Assembly: GCA_027451915.1 (NCBI GenBank)
Contig: DAIDHU010000025.1
Coordinates: forward strand, 1-27,398
Origin: Thiomonas sp.
GTDB lineage: Bacteria > Pseudomonadota > Gammaproteobacteria > Burkholderiales > Burkholderiaceae_C
Direction of reading: 5' to 3'
DNA: 27,398 bases
The notes beneath the pieces were generated by a model. The model did no database searches, was not told the DNA's origin, and saw only the letters and a list, made by a program, of their open reading frames with translations. The position numbers and the translations under genes were made by a program. Positions 8,059 through 16,563 of the stretch are shown here, piece after piece (the stretch's first letter is position 1; every line of letters starts with the position of its first letter).

Positions 8059-8079
8059 GCGGGCCCAGACTTCGCCCGC
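8059..8079 (+). repeat. Short perfect hairpin in the same leader
   Basis: GCGGGC (8059-8064) and GCCCGC (8074-8079) form a 6-bp stem with a 9-base loop, 20 bases after the longer hairpin. In a genome this GC-rich such a stem can occur by chance. Confidence 0.3.
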
Positions 8080-8181
8080 ATGGCCCCGCCGGCAGCGCCT
8101 GTGCGCGCGCCGGCAACGCCCCGAGAGACCTCGCCCCCGTCTCCTCAGATGCACGCATCGGCTCCCATCGCGGGCCGCGGC

Positions 8182-8188
8182 GGAGGAG
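8182..8188 (+). promoter_or_regulatory. Strong ribosome binding site fixing a TTG start
   Basis: GGAGGAG lies 6 nt before TTG 8195. No in-frame ATG is placed as well, so this site decides the unusual start codon. Confidence 0.75.
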
Positions 8189-8194
8189 ACATTC

Positions 8195-8566
8195 TTGAGC
8201 ACGATTCTTCTGGTCGATGCGCAGGCCTCGCGGCGCAAGCTCGCGGCCCTGACCCTGCAGCAGGCCGGTCATCGGGTGGTGCAGGGCGCTTGCCTGCGCG
8301 ATGCCCCGGAGCTGGCCCTGCGCCATGCGCCCGCGCTGGTGCTGGTGGGCGTCGACCATGGGCTCACAGACAGCCTGCGGGTGCTTCGACGCATCAAGGC
8401 CCACCCTTGGACCTGCGCGCTGCGCCTGCATGCGCTCAGCGCGCAGGCCCGGGATAGGGACGAGGCGAGACTTCGCGCCGCGGGATTCGACGGATTCATG
8501 GACCGGCCCCTGGACTATCGTGCCTTGCACCGCTACGTGGAGGCCGCCTTGCGCGCCAGCGCCTGA
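8195..8566 (+). CDS. Orphan receiver-like domain protein lacking the phospho-acceptor Asp
   Basis: This 123-residue protein is one CheY-like fold with no output domain. It begins STILLVDAQASRRKL like an ordinary receiver and ends with AGFDGFMDRPLDYRALHRYV, the usual last helix region. Aligned without gaps to the common receiver pattern P-D-L-V-L-L-D, it reads PALVLVG: the phospho-acceptor Asp is Gly (about residue 53). The conserved Lys of the K-P motif is Arg (MDRPLD), and only one of the paired acidic residues near the N-terminus remains (D8). Normal Asp phosphorylation is therefore not expected. It starts at TTG behind a strong ribosome site. It is divergent from the ANTAR/kinase operon and may be a docking or decoy partner for it, which is inference. 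Confidence 0.82.
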   Translation: MSTILLVDAQASRRKLAALTLQQAGHRVVQGACLRDAPELALRHAPALVLVGVDHGLTDSLRVLRRIKAHPWTCALRLHALSAQARDRDEARLRAAGFDGFMDRPLDYRALHRYVEAALRASA

Positions 8567-8692
8567 GCGGGTGCACGCCGGCCCCGGCAGCGAGGCCTGG
8601 CCCGCGGGGCCATGCCCCGGGGGTGTCTGCGTCCAGGCGCGTCGGATGCGACAATGACGGCTCCCCAAGGCTACCCACCATCCCCGACCTCC

Positions 8693-10039
8693 ATGAGCTA
8701 CGACTATCTCGTCATCGGTGGAGGAAGTGGGGGCATCGCCTCGGCCAACCGGGCGGCGATGCACGGTCAGCGCTGTGCGCTGGTGGAGTCCGGTCCCATC
8801 GGCGGCACCTGCGTGAACGTGGGCTGCGTGCCCAAGAAGATCATGTGGCATGCCGGCCAGATCGCCGACGCCATCCAGCGCTACGGCCCCGGCTACGGTT
8901 TCCAGACCACCGGCACGCGCCTGGACTGGGCCACGCTGGTGGCCAGCCGCGAGGCCTACATCCAGCGCATCCACGCCTCCTACCTGTCCGGGCTCGAGCG
9001 CAACAAGGTGGACCTGATCCGCGGGCGTGCCAGTTTCGTGGACCAGCGCACCGTGGAAGTGGACGGACGGCGCTACACGGCCCCGCATATCCTGCTGGCC
9101 ACCGGCGGCTATCCGGCCCGCCCGGACATCCCCGGTGCCGAGTTCGGCATCGACTCCGACGGTTTCTTCGCCCTGCGCGAGTTGCCGCGGCGCACCGCCA
9201 TCGTCGGCGCGGGCTACATCGCGGTGGAGCTGGCGGGGGTGCTCAACGCACTGGGATCGCAGGCCCACCTGTTCGTGCGCCACGAAGCGCCGCTGCGCCA
9301 TTTCGACCCCTTGCTGGGCCAGACCCTGGCGGAGGTCATGAAGGCCGAGGGCCCCACGCTGCATGCCCACGCCGTGCCCAAGGCGGTGCGCCGCCTTGCG
9401 GACGGCAGCCTGGAATTGCAGCTCGAGGACGGACGCAGCCACGCCACCGACTGTATCGTCTGGGCCATCGGACGCCACCCCAATACCGCCTCGCTGCGCC
9501 TGCAGGCCGCCGGCGTGGCCACCGATGCCGCCGGCCACGTGCTGGTCGACGATTTCCAGGACACCAACGTGCCCGGAATCCACGCGGTGGGCGACGTCAC
9601 CGGCAGGCTGGCGCTGACCCCCGTGGCGGTGGCGGCCGGACGACGCCTGTCGGAGCGCCTGTTCAACGGCAAGCCCGAGGAGCGCCTCGACTATCGCAAC
9701 GTGCCCACCGTGGTGTTCAGCCACCCGCCCATCGGCACCGTGGGCCTGAGCGAGACCGAGGCGCGTGCCGAGTTCGGCGATGCCGCGATCACCGTGTACC
9801 AGTCCTCGTTCACCGCCATGTACACCGCGGTGACCCACGCGCGCCAGCCGGCGCGCATGAAACTGGTCTGCGAGGGGCCGCGCCAGCGCATCGTGGGCAT
9901 CCACGGCATCGGCTATGGCATGGACGAAATGCTCCAGGGCTTCGCCGTGGCCCTGAAAATGGGCGCCACCAAACGCGATTTCGACGACACCGTGGCGATC
10001 CACCCGACCGCCGCGGAAGAATTCGTGACCATGCGCTGA
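8693..10039 (+). CDS. gor: Glutathione reductase (NADPH)
   Basis: This 448-residue FAD enzyme reduces glutathione disulfide with NADPH in the cytoplasm. It has the FAD motif GGGSGG (9-14), the redox-active pair C40 and C45 within GGTCVNVGC, and a second Rossmann motif GAGYIAVELAG. The C-terminal HPTAAEE (H437-P-T-A-A-E442) supplies the catalytic His-Glu from the partner subunit. Length and sequence resemble enterobacterial Gor along the whole protein, including YTAVTHARQP and GIGYGMDEMLQGFAVALKMGATK. The ATG at 8693 begins exactly at the conserved N-terminus. An in-frame ATG at 8654 would add 13 Pro-rich residues and cannot be excluded. The fused pabBC gene begins 32 bp downstream and is probably co-transcribed. 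Confidence 0.96.
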   Translation: MSYDYLVIGGGSGGIASANRAAMHGQRCALVESGPIGGTCVNVGCVPKKIMWHAGQIADAIQRYGPGYGFQTTGTRLDWATLVASREAYIQRIHASYLSGLERNKVDLIRGRASFVDQRTVEVDGRRYTAPHILLATGGYPARPDIPGAEFGIDSDGFFALRELPRRTAIVGAGYIAVELAGVLNALGSQAHLFVRHEAPLRHFDPLLGQTLAEVMKAEGPTLHAHAVPKAVRRLADGSLELQLEDGRSHATDCIVWAIGRHPNTASLRLQAAGVATDAAGHVLVDDFQDTNVPGIHAVGDVTGRLALTPVAVAAGRRLSERLFNGKPEERLDYRNVPTVVFSHPPIGTVGLSETEARAEFGDAAITVYQSSFTAMYTAVTHARQPARMKLVCEGPRQRIVGIHGIGYGMDEMLQGFAVALKMGATKRDFDDTVAIHPTAAEEFVTMR

Positions 10040-10071
10040 GCGCGGCGCCGGGCGCACCCCCAGGTCCCAGC

Positions 10072-11847
10072 ATGCGGCCCAGCGCCATCATCGACTTCGC
10101 CGAGCCCCACGGCGCCCGCACCCGCCTGGAATTCGGCCAGCCTCGGGCCGTGCTGCGTGCCGAATCGCCGGCGCAGGTGCCTGGCGTGCTGCGCGCCGCG
10201 CAGCAGCAGGCCGACGCCGGCGCCTGGGTGGTGGGCATGGTCGCCTACGAGGCCGCGCCGGCCTTCGACGAAGCCCTGATGGTGCATGCGAAGGGCCCGC
10301 TGCCGCTGGCCTGGTTCGCGGTGCACGAGCGTCCGCGCGCCGCCGAGGCTCCGCCGGACCCGGCCCTCGACTTCGCGCCCGACACGGCGCTGGACCTGCG
10401 CCCCGAGATCGGGCGCGCGCGCTACGAGGCCGAAGTGGCCGAGATCCGCCGCGCCATCGGGCGCGGCGAGTTCTACCAGGTGAACCACACACTGCGCATG
10501 CATGCCCGCTTCGAGGGCTGCGCCATCGAGCTGTATCGACGCCTGCGCGCGGCGCAGCCGGCTGGCTATTGCGCCTACCTCGACCTCGGGCGCCACCGCA
10601 TCGTCTCGGCCTCGCCCGAGCTGTTCTTCCGGCGCGACGGGTCCCGCCTGACCACGCGCCCGATGAAGGGCACCCGCCCTCGAGGGCGTCACGCGCGCGA
10701 GGACCAGGCCATGCGTGGCGAATTGCTAGGCTCCGCGAAGGATCGTGCCGAGAACCTGATGATCGTCGACCTGCTGCGCAACGATGTCTCGCGTCTGGCG
10801 CTGCCCCATGGCGTGGAGGTTCCCCAGCGCTTCGCGGTGGAGCAGCACCCCACCGTGTGGCAGATGAGCTCCACGGTGAGCGCGCGCATGCGTGAGGGCC
10901 TGGGCCTGGAGGACATTTTCCGCGCCCTGTTTCCCTGCGGCTCGGTCACGGGGGCACCGAAGGTCCGCGCCATGGCCTGGATCGCCGGGCACGAGGCTTC
11001 CGCGCGGGGCGCCTACTGCGGTGCCATCGGGCTGCTGCGCCCGGGCGGCGATGCCGTGTTCAACGTGGCCATCCGCACCGTGACCGTGGACGCCCGCGCC
11101 GGGCGTGCCAGCTGCGGACTGGGCAGCGGCATCGTCTGGGACTCCACGCCCGAGGCTGAATACCAGGAAGTGCTGGTCAAGGGCCGCTTCCTGCGCAGCG
11201 ACCCCAGCCCTTTCGAGCTGATCGAGACCCTGCGCGTGGAGCAGGGCAGGGCGCTGCGCGAAGCGCTGCACCTGGCGCGCCTGGAGGCCTCGGCGCGGTA
11301 TTTCGGCTTCGCCACGGACCCCGACGCCTGGCGCGACATCCTGCGTCACAACGCGGCCGGCGCCCCCGGAGGCCGGGCGCGCCTGCGCCTCGTTCTGGAT
11401 GCCCGCGGCAGCCTGCGCGCAAGCCTGGGGCCATTGCCCGAGGGCCTGGACGGCAAGCCCGCGCTGTTCGCGCTGGCCGGATTCGCCGTCTCGCGCGACG
11501 ACGTCCACCTGTTCCACAAGACCACGCGCCGCGAGGTCTACGAGCGTGCGGCCGCCGCGCACCCCGGCGTGTTCGACGTGCTGCTGCACAACGAGCAGGG
11601 CGAACTGACCGAATTCACCCGTGGCAACCTGGCGCTGGAACTCGACGGCCGCCTGCTCACGCCGGCGCTGGACTGCGGGCTGCTCGACGGCTGCCTGCGC
11701 CGCGAATGGCTGGACCAGGGGCGCCTGCAGGAGGCGGTGCTGGGCCTGGGGCATCTGCGCCGGGCCGAGCGGGTCTGGTTTCTCAACAGCCTGCGTGGCG
11801 CCATCGAGTTGCGGCGGGGCGGGGCTGCTCGCGGCGCGTTTTCCTGA
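10072..11847 (+). CDS. pabB: Fused aminodeoxychorismate synthase component I and aminodeoxychorismate lyase (PabB-PabC)
   Basis: This 591-residue bifunctional protein makes p-aminobenzoate for folate. Residues about 120-365 are the chorismate-binding PabB domain. They include GEFYQVNHTLR, the PMKGTRPRG motif (K199 is the PabB-type lysine that attacks chorismate), DLLRNDVSR and GSVTGAPKVRAM. From about 380 to 590 follows a class-IV PLP-fold domain of the PabC type, with H482-K483 as likely PLP attachment in LFHKTTRREVY, then GELTEFTRGNLAL and TPALDCGLLDGCLRREWL. The glutamine amidotransferase PabA is not nearby, so ammonia must come from a subunit encoded elsewhere. This fusion is known in many bacteria. 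Confidence 0.95.
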   Translation: MRPSAIIDFAEPHGARTRLEFGQPRAVLRAESPAQVPGVLRAAQQQADAGAWVVGMVAYEAAPAFDEALMVHAKGPLPLAWFAVHERPRAAEAPPDPALDFAPDTALDLRPEIGRARYEAEVAEIRRAIGRGEFYQVNHTLRMHARFEGCAIELYRRLRAAQPAGYCAYLDLGRHRIVSASPELFFRRDGSRLTTRPMKGTRPRGRHAREDQAMRGELLGSAKDRAENLMIVDLLRNDVSRLALPHGVEVPQRFAVEQHPTVWQMSSTVSARMREGLGLEDIFRALFPCGSVTGAPKVRAMAWIAGHEASARGAYCGAIGLLRPGGDAVFNVAIRTVTVDARAGRASCGLGSGIVWDSTPEAEYQEVLVKGRFLRSDPSPFELIETLRVEQGRALREALHLARLEASARYFGFATDPDAWRDILRHNAAGAPGGRARLRLVLDARGSLRASLGPLPEGLDGKPALFALAGFAVSRDDVHLFHKTTRREVYERAAAAHPGVFDVLLHNEQGELTEFTRGNLALELDGRLLTPALDCGLLDGCLRREWLDQGRLQEAVLGLGHLRRAERVWFLNSLRGAIELRRGGAARGAFS

Positions 11848-11933
11848 CCGGGCCGGCGGCGGCCCGCAGTCCGGGCGCATTCGCGGGGCGCCGCCTATCA
11901 TTTGCGTTTCATCAAGGAACTCCGATCCCTCCC

Positions 11934-12527
11934 ATGAAACGACTCCTGCTCCTGCTCGCCAGCCTGCTCCTTGCCGAAGCGAGCCTCGCCCAGCCCGGAT
12001 ACGCCGCCGATACGGCCGCCGCCGCACGACTCGCGCGCCAGGCCATGCAGAGCAAGGCCTTCACGGTAGGCACCGCGGGGCCGCTGATCGTGGCCTTCGA
12101 GGACCCCAACTGCCGCTTTTGCAACCAGTTGAGCCGGGAAAGCGCCCCGCTGATCGCAGCCGGCAAGCTGCGCGTGCGCGTCGTGCTGGTGGCCTTCCTG
12201 AAGCCCGACAGCGAAGGCCGCGCCGCCGGCATCCTGCAGGCGGCCGACCCGGCCGCAGCCTGGGAAAAGAACGAAGCCCAGTTCAACGAGCTGGCCGAAG
12301 AGGGGGGCTACCCCGTCGCGCCGCCCAGTTTCGAGACCGACCGCACGCTGCGCACCAACCTGGACGACCTCAAGGCCGCCGGCCAGGTCGCCACGCCCAC
12401 CCTGCTGATTTGCAAGAAGGGCCAGTCCGTCCCGTCGCTGCTGCGGGGCATCGACAAGGGGCAACTGCAGTCGGTGGTGGCCGGCGCGGGCTCGGTCACC
12501 CCTTCCGGCGGCTGCGCGGCGAACTGA
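11934..12527 (+). CDS. DsbG/DsbC-like periplasmic thiol-disulfide protein without dimerisation domain
   Basis: This 197-residue precursor has a clear Sec signal peptide: Lys-Arg, a Leu-rich core and probable cleavage after ASLA near residue 19. The mature protein is one thioredoxin-like fold with the redox motif C60-R-F-C63 in FEDPNCRFCNQL and the cis-proline motif ATPTLLIC at T154-P155. The wording of these motifs is closest to the DsbC/DsbG group. However, the roughly 60-residue N-terminal dimerisation domain of that group is missing, so the protein may be monomeric and act as an oxidase or reductase rather than an isomerase. A third cysteine follows the cis-proline region (C160) and another is near the C-terminus. 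The exact partner is unknown. Confidence 0.85.
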   Translation: MKRLLLLLASLLLAEASLAQPGYAADTAAAARLARQAMQSKAFTVGTAGPLIVAFEDPNCRFCNQLSRESAPLIAAGKLRVRVVLVAFLKPDSEGRAAGILQAADPAAAWEKNEAQFNELAEEGGYPVAPPSFETDRTLRTNLDDLKAAGQVATPTLLICKKGQSVPSLLRGIDKGQLQSVVAGAGSVTPSGGCAAN

Positions 12528-12697
12528 TCCGCGGCGGGCGGGGGGCCGTATCCGCGGGCCTGCTCGCCGAGGCGCACGCCCACGACTTCGGCTGGATTTG
12601 AGTAAGATTTTCTCGAGGCGCTTCGTTGGTCGTCGGTGGTGCGCGACGGCGGGCCGAGCCCTCGCGGTCCCGCCTCCAGCACCCAACGGCTCGCCTC

Positions 12698-14335
12698 ATG
12701 ACCTCCTTCGACTGGAACAACCCCTATCCGAGCACCCGCGTGCCGGTGTTCGCGCGCAACGTGGTGTCCACCTCGCACCCGCTGGCCGCGCAGGCCGGAT
12801 TGCGCGTGCTGTGGCGGGGCGGCAACGCCATCGATGCGGCCATCGCGGCGGCGGCCGTGATCACGGTCGTGGAGCCCGTGTCCTGCGGATTGGGCAGCGA
12901 TGCCTTCGCGCTGGTGTGGGACGGGGGGCGATTGCACGGCCTGAACGCCTCCGGCACCGCGCCGGCCGCCTGGAGCCTGGATTACTTCCGCAAACGCCAC
13001 GGCGAGCAGGGAGGTCTGGCCCGGCATCCCATGCGCGGCTGGGACACGGTCACCGTGCCCGGGGTCATCGCCGGCTGGGAGGCCTTGCACGCCAAGTTCG
13101 GCTCGCTGCCTTTCGCCGACCTCCTGGCTCCCGCCATCGAGGTGGCCGAACGCGGCTACGCCGTCTCCCCCATCGTGGCCCGCAAGTGGCAGGCGGCGGT
13201 CGCCGAGTTGCGCGAGCAGCCCGGCTTCGCCCAGACCTTCCTGCCTCGCGGGCGCGCGCCGGAGGTGGGCGAGCACATGCGCCTGCCCGGGCACGCGCGC
13301 AGCCTGCGCATGCTGGCCGAGCAGGGGCCGCGCAGCTACTACGAGGGCGAGATCGCCGAGCGCATCGCCGCCTTCTCGCGCGACTGCGGCGGCGCCATGA
13401 CCCTGGAGGATCTGCGGGGCTACCAGGCGCAGTGGGTGGAGCCCATCGCCAAGGACTACCGCGGCTACACGGTGCACGAGATCGGGCCCAACGGGCAGGG
13501 TATCGCCGCGCTGATCGCGCTGGGCATCCTCGGCCACTTCGACCTGGCCTCGCTGCCGCGCGACGGGGCGCAATCCCAGCACCTGCAGATCGAGGCCATG
13601 AAACTGGCCTTCGCCGACGTGTACCGCTACGTGGCCGACCCCCGCTCCATGGAGCTCAGCCCGGCCGAGATGCTCGACGACGCCTATCTGAAGTCCCGCG
13701 CGGCCCTGATCGACCCGAAGCGGGCGACGGCCTTCCGCTTCGGCATGCCGCGCGCCGGCGGCACCATCTACCTGAGCGCCGCGGACGAACACGGGCGCAT
13801 GATCAGTTTCATCCAGTCCAACTACATGGGCTTCGGCTCGGGGGTGGTCGTCCCGGAGCTGGGCATCTCCCTGCAGAACCGCGGCTACGGCTTTTCGATG
13901 GATCCGGCATCCCCCAACGTGGTGGCGCCGGGCAAGCGTCCCTTCCACACCATCATTCCGGCCTTCCTCAGCCGCGACGTCCAGGGCAGCCGGCAGGCGG
14001 TGATGAGCTTCGGGGTCATGGGCGGGGACATGCAGCCGCAGGGGCACTTGCAGACCCTGGTGCGCATGCTGGACTACGGCCAGCAGCCGCAGGCCGCCTG
14101 CGACGCGCCGCGCTGGAAGGTCAACCGCGATTTCAGCATCGACGTGGAGTCCACGCTGGACGCCGCCTGCGTGCGCGAGCTGGTGGCACGCGGGCATGTC
14201 ATCCAGTCCATCGAGGACAGCTACATGGATTTCGGCTCGGGCCAGTTCATCTGGCTCCTGGAACACGGCAACCCGGATCGCGGCTACGTGGCGGCCAGCG
14301 ATTCCCGGCGCGACGGCCTCGCGGCCGGGTTCTGA
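12698..14335 (+). CDS. Gamma-glutamyltransferase family protein (YwrD-like), no signal peptide
   Basis: This 545-residue Ntn-hydrolase precursor should cleave itself to free a catalytic threonine. The large-subunit start has the family patterns VVSTSHPLAAQAGLRVL, GGNAIDAAIAAAAV and GLGSDAFALV. The predicted nucleophile is T356 in GGTIYLSAADEHG, aligned with the Thr-Thr-His-Tyr-Ser stretch of enterobacterial Ggt. Downstream, GSGVVVPELGISLQNRG and PGKRPFHTIIP match the B. subtilis YwrD type. Typical periplasmic Ggt has a signal peptide and this one does not, so it is predicted cytoplasmic. Its substrate may be a gamma-glutamyl compound other than glutathione. An in-frame upstream start at 12626 would add 24 Arg-rich residues that look non-coding. 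Confidence 0.92.
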   Translation: MTSFDWNNPYPSTRVPVFARNVVSTSHPLAAQAGLRVLWRGGNAIDAAIAAAAVITVVEPVSCGLGSDAFALVWDGGRLHGLNASGTAPAAWSLDYFRKRHGEQGGLARHPMRGWDTVTVPGVIAGWEALHAKFGSLPFADLLAPAIEVAERGYAVSPIVARKWQAAVAELREQPGFAQTFLPRGRAPEVGEHMRLPGHARSLRMLAEQGPRSYYEGEIAERIAAFSRDCGGAMTLEDLRGYQAQWVEPIAKDYRGYTVHEIGPNGQGIAALIALGILGHFDLASLPRDGAQSQHLQIEAMKLAFADVYRYVADPRSMELSPAEMLDDAYLKSRAALIDPKRATAFRFGMPRAGGTIYLSAADEHGRMISFIQSNYMGFGSGVVVPELGISLQNRGYGFSMDPASPNVVAPGKRPFHTIIPAFLSRDVQGSRQAVMSFGVMGGDMQPQGHLQTLVRMLDYGQQPQAACDAPRWKVNRDFSIDVESTLDAACVRELVARGHVIQSIEDSYMDFGSGQFIWLLEHGNPDRGYVAASDSRRDGLAAGF

Positions 14336-14338
14336 ACC

Positions 14339-14716
14339 ATGAAACCCTCCGCGCACAGGACTTCGCGCCTGCTGACGGCGCTGGCCGTGGTCGTGGCCGT
14401 GCTTGCCGTGGGCAACCCGGGGCTGGATGAATTCGCGAACTATGCGAGCAGGCAGATCGAGCAGGCTCCCGGTGCGCTGGGCTTTTTCGCCGGCCTGCTG
14501 CCCGGGCTGACACGCTCGTACCTGCTGTCGAATACCCAGCGCAGCAACTTCGGCGTGTTCTCCATCTACCGCATCGATCCGGGCGACTCCCGCTCGGTGG
14601 CGGTGCTGGGCATCGCCTGGCATTTCCTGCCCCTGGGCCGTTCGCTGGCGGCGCCGGCCGACGATGCCCGGCCCTCGGGCGCGTCGGAGCCGCAGGGCCG
14701 ATCCTCGGGCATCTGA
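14339..14716 (+). CDS. Small DUF4359-like membrane-anchored protein
   Basis: This 125-residue protein starts 3 bp after the preceding stop, so it is in the same transcript. An N-terminal hydrophobic helix (about 11-26) is followed by NPGLDEFANYASRQIEQ and, later, RSNFGVFSIYRIDPGDSRSVAVLGIAWHFLPL. The N-P...Y-A-S and NFGVFSIY...LGI patterns resemble the DUF4359 family of small exported or membrane proteins of unknown role. The C-terminal 25 residues are Ala/Ser/Pro-rich and probably disordered. Family assignment is from pattern memory and moderate in strength. No function can be assigned. Confidence 0.75.
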   Translation: MKPSAHRTSRLLTALAVVVAVLAVGNPGLDEFANYASRQIEQAPGALGFFAGLLPGLTRSYLLSNTQRSNFGVFSIYRIDPGDSRSVAVLGIAWHFLPLGRSLAAPADDARPSGASEPQGRSSGI

Positions 14717-14747
14717 AGCCCGCGCTCGCCCGCGCGGGGCCGGCTGT

Positions 14748-16382
14748 TCAGGCCGCCTGGGCGTAGAAATGCAGCTGGTCGCGCCCGGCTCCCTTGGCCT
14801 CGTACATCGCCTGGTCGGCGCAGCGCAGAAGTTCCCGGGTGCTCTGGGCGTCGCGGGGGCAGACGGCGATGCCGATGCTGGCCGACACGCAGACGACGGC
14901 GCCATCCGCCAGGGCGATCGGCGCGCGCAGGCGCTCGAGCAGGCGTTGCAGGGTGTCGCGCACGACCATCGCGTCGGGCAGGTGGGTGAGCACCACCACG
15001 AACTCGTCGCCACCCAGGCGCGCCACGATGTCGTTGCCCCGCACGCTTTCCTGCAGGCGTTCGGCGACCACCTCGAGCACATGGTCGCCGGCATCGTGGC
15101 CGTGGGCATCGTTGATGGGCTTGAACTTGTCCAGGTCGATGAAACACACGGCCAGCTCATTGTCCAGGCGCCGCCGCGCCGCCAGCTCGCGCTCGAGCAA
15201 TTGCAGCAGCAGCGCGCGGTTGGGCAGGCCCGTCAGGGTGTCGTGGTAGGCCATCGCCTCGATGCGCTGCTCGCGGGCCTTCAAGGCGGTGATGTCCAGC
15301 ATCATCCACAGGGATTCGTCGCGTTCCGCCGCGAGCATGGTTCCGCTGATGTCCACCCACATGGTTTCGCCCGACTTCTTCACCATGCGCGCCTGGGCCC
15401 GATAGGTGCCACCTGACTGCAGCACCTGGTAGGCCTCGCGTCCCAGCGCCAGGTAGGAGGCGGCGTCGGGATACAGGATGCGAGAGGACTTTCCGAGCAG
15501 CTCGCCGGGCGCGTAGCCGAACATGCGCTCGAAGGCCGGGTTGGCCCAGACGGTTTCGCGCTTGCGGACCTTGATGATGCCCAGCAGGTCGCTGTGCAGC
15601 ATGGCATGCTGCTCGCGCACCACGCCCTCGAGCACCTGGCGTGCCTCGGTCAGCTCGCTGACGTCGCGCCCCACGCTCTGCACCTCGAGCAGACGCTGCG
15701 CCGGGTCGTGAAAGGCGTGGTCGACGAAATCGATCCAGTGCACCTCGCCATCCACGTCGAGCACGCGGCAGTCGAAGCGCACGCTGGGCCTGGCGGGGCT
15801 CAGGCACGCCAGGCGCTCGAGCACCCCGGGGAGGTCATCCGGATGCACGCGCTGGCGCCAGATTCCCGGATGCCCCGGCTGGGCGGCCTCTCCGAACAGG
15901 CGCTGCGCCGTGTCGTTGGCGAACAGTACGCGGCCCTGGTCGTCGAAGCGCAGCACGACGTCGCTCTGGTCGTTGACCATGGCCCTCCAGCGCGCGTCGC
16001 TCAGCTCCACCCGAGCCAGCGCCTCGCCCAGGCGCCGGTTGTCGCTCTGCCAGCTGCGCATGACCAGGGCGATCACCAGCGAGGAAACCACGAAGGACAG
16101 CGCAACCAGCGCCGAGGTGGGAGTGAGGGTCCAGGACCAGTAGGGGGGGTAGAAGATATACAGGCCGGTTGCCGCGCTCAGAATGAGCACCCACAGGCCG
16201 GGCCCCGTGTCACATAGATAAAAGACAAGGACAACCGCTGGATAGAACGTGAAAAATCCAGCGCGCTGGTCGACAGGCAGGAGTACGAGACGCAGCGCGA
16301 GGGCGGCGAGGAATATCGCGCTCGCCGTCGCATAGCGGATCGGCGCGGCGCGCTCGACGAGGCGTAGACGTCGCAAGGGCAT
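14748..16382 (-). CDS. Membrane diguanylate cyclase: DUF4118-like membrane region, two PAS, GGDEF
   Basis: With the ATG at 16382 the protein has 544 residues; an in-frame ATG at 16451 would add 23 Arg/Gly-rich residues, and neither start has a good ribosome site. Four hydrophobic helices lie at about 20-35, 45-57, 62-78 and 90-108, with FFTFYPAVVLVFY typical of KdpD-like (DUF4118) membrane domains. PAS modules follow at about 130-245 and 260-370. The GGDEF domain (about 378-540) has an intact active site RLGGDEF (G457-F461). It also has an RGND inhibitory site (R448-D451) exactly five residues before it, so the protein should make cyclic-di-GMP and be subject to product inhibition. It lies 181 bp downstream of the EAL gene on the same strand. 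Confidence 0.92.
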   Translation of the reverse strand: MPLRRLRLVERAAPIRYATASAIFLAALALRLVLLPVDQRAGFFTFYPAVVLVFYLCDTGPGLWVLILSAATGLYIFYPPYWSWTLTPTSALVALSFVVSSLVIALVMRSWQSDNRRLGEALARVELSDARWRAMVNDQSDVVLRFDDQGRVLFANDTAQRLFGEAAQPGHPGIWRQRVHPDDLPGVLERLACLSPARPSVRFDCRVLDVDGEVHWIDFVDHAFHDPAQRLLEVQSVGRDVSELTEARQVLEGVVREQHAMLHSDLLGIIKVRKRETVWANPAFERMFGYAPGELLGKSSRILYPDAASYLALGREAYQVLQSGGTYRAQARMVKKSGETMWVDISGTMLAAERDESLWMMLDITALKAREQRIEAMAYHDTLTGLPNRALLLQLLERELAARRRLDNELAVCFIDLDKFKPINDAHGHDAGDHVLEVVAERLQESVRGNDIVARLGGDEFVVVLTHLPDAMVVRDTLQRLLERLRAPIALADGAVVCVSASIGIAVCPRDAQSTRELLRCADQAMYEAKGAGRDQLHFYAQAA

Positions 16383-16563
16383 GGTGGCGGGATGCGGGCC
16401 CGGGCGGCCGCGCGCGTTGCCATGTTGCCACGAGCGTACCCGCAAACCCATTCGGGATTGCGCGCTGGCGTCCTCGCCCCCAGTGCACGCGTGCCCGGCG
16501 GCATCGCGCCCGCTTGCATGGGCATGCCCTGGGCCAGGGCCGCGCGGCGACGGGAAGGACCGA

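Larger units (their letters stand above)
7882..8194. other. Divergent intergenic control region (313 bp)
   Basis: No protein-coding gene is convincing here. The first part, about 7918-8000, is strikingly AT-rich for this genome and holds candidate promoters in both directions. The second part is GC-rich and would be the 5' untranslated leader of the receiver-domain gene. It contains an imperfect 40-base inverted repeat (7999-8038) and a perfect 6-bp hairpin (8059-8079). Confidence 0.7.

Noticed and set aside
8014..8457. Possible plus-strand gene in the 7882-8194 gap
   Set aside because: The ATG has no ribosome site, the product has no domain, and it overlaps the receiver gene, which has a strong ribosome site.
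8623..10071. Open frame continuous with and upstream of the pabBC frame, suggesting a larger fusion
   Set aside because: The part before 10072 is glutathione reductase read in the wrong frame and has no domain. PabBC starts cleanly at ATG 10072.
12528..12697. Promoter in the gap before the gamma-glutamyltransferase gene
   Set aside because: TTGAGT and TAAGAT stand close together but overlap rather than being spaced as a box pair; no valid partner boxes were found.
12308..15160. 950-codon open frame on the minus strand
   Set aside because: It is antisense to the gamma-glutamyltransferase and neighbours and overlaps the GGDEF gene out of frame, with no recognisable protein features.
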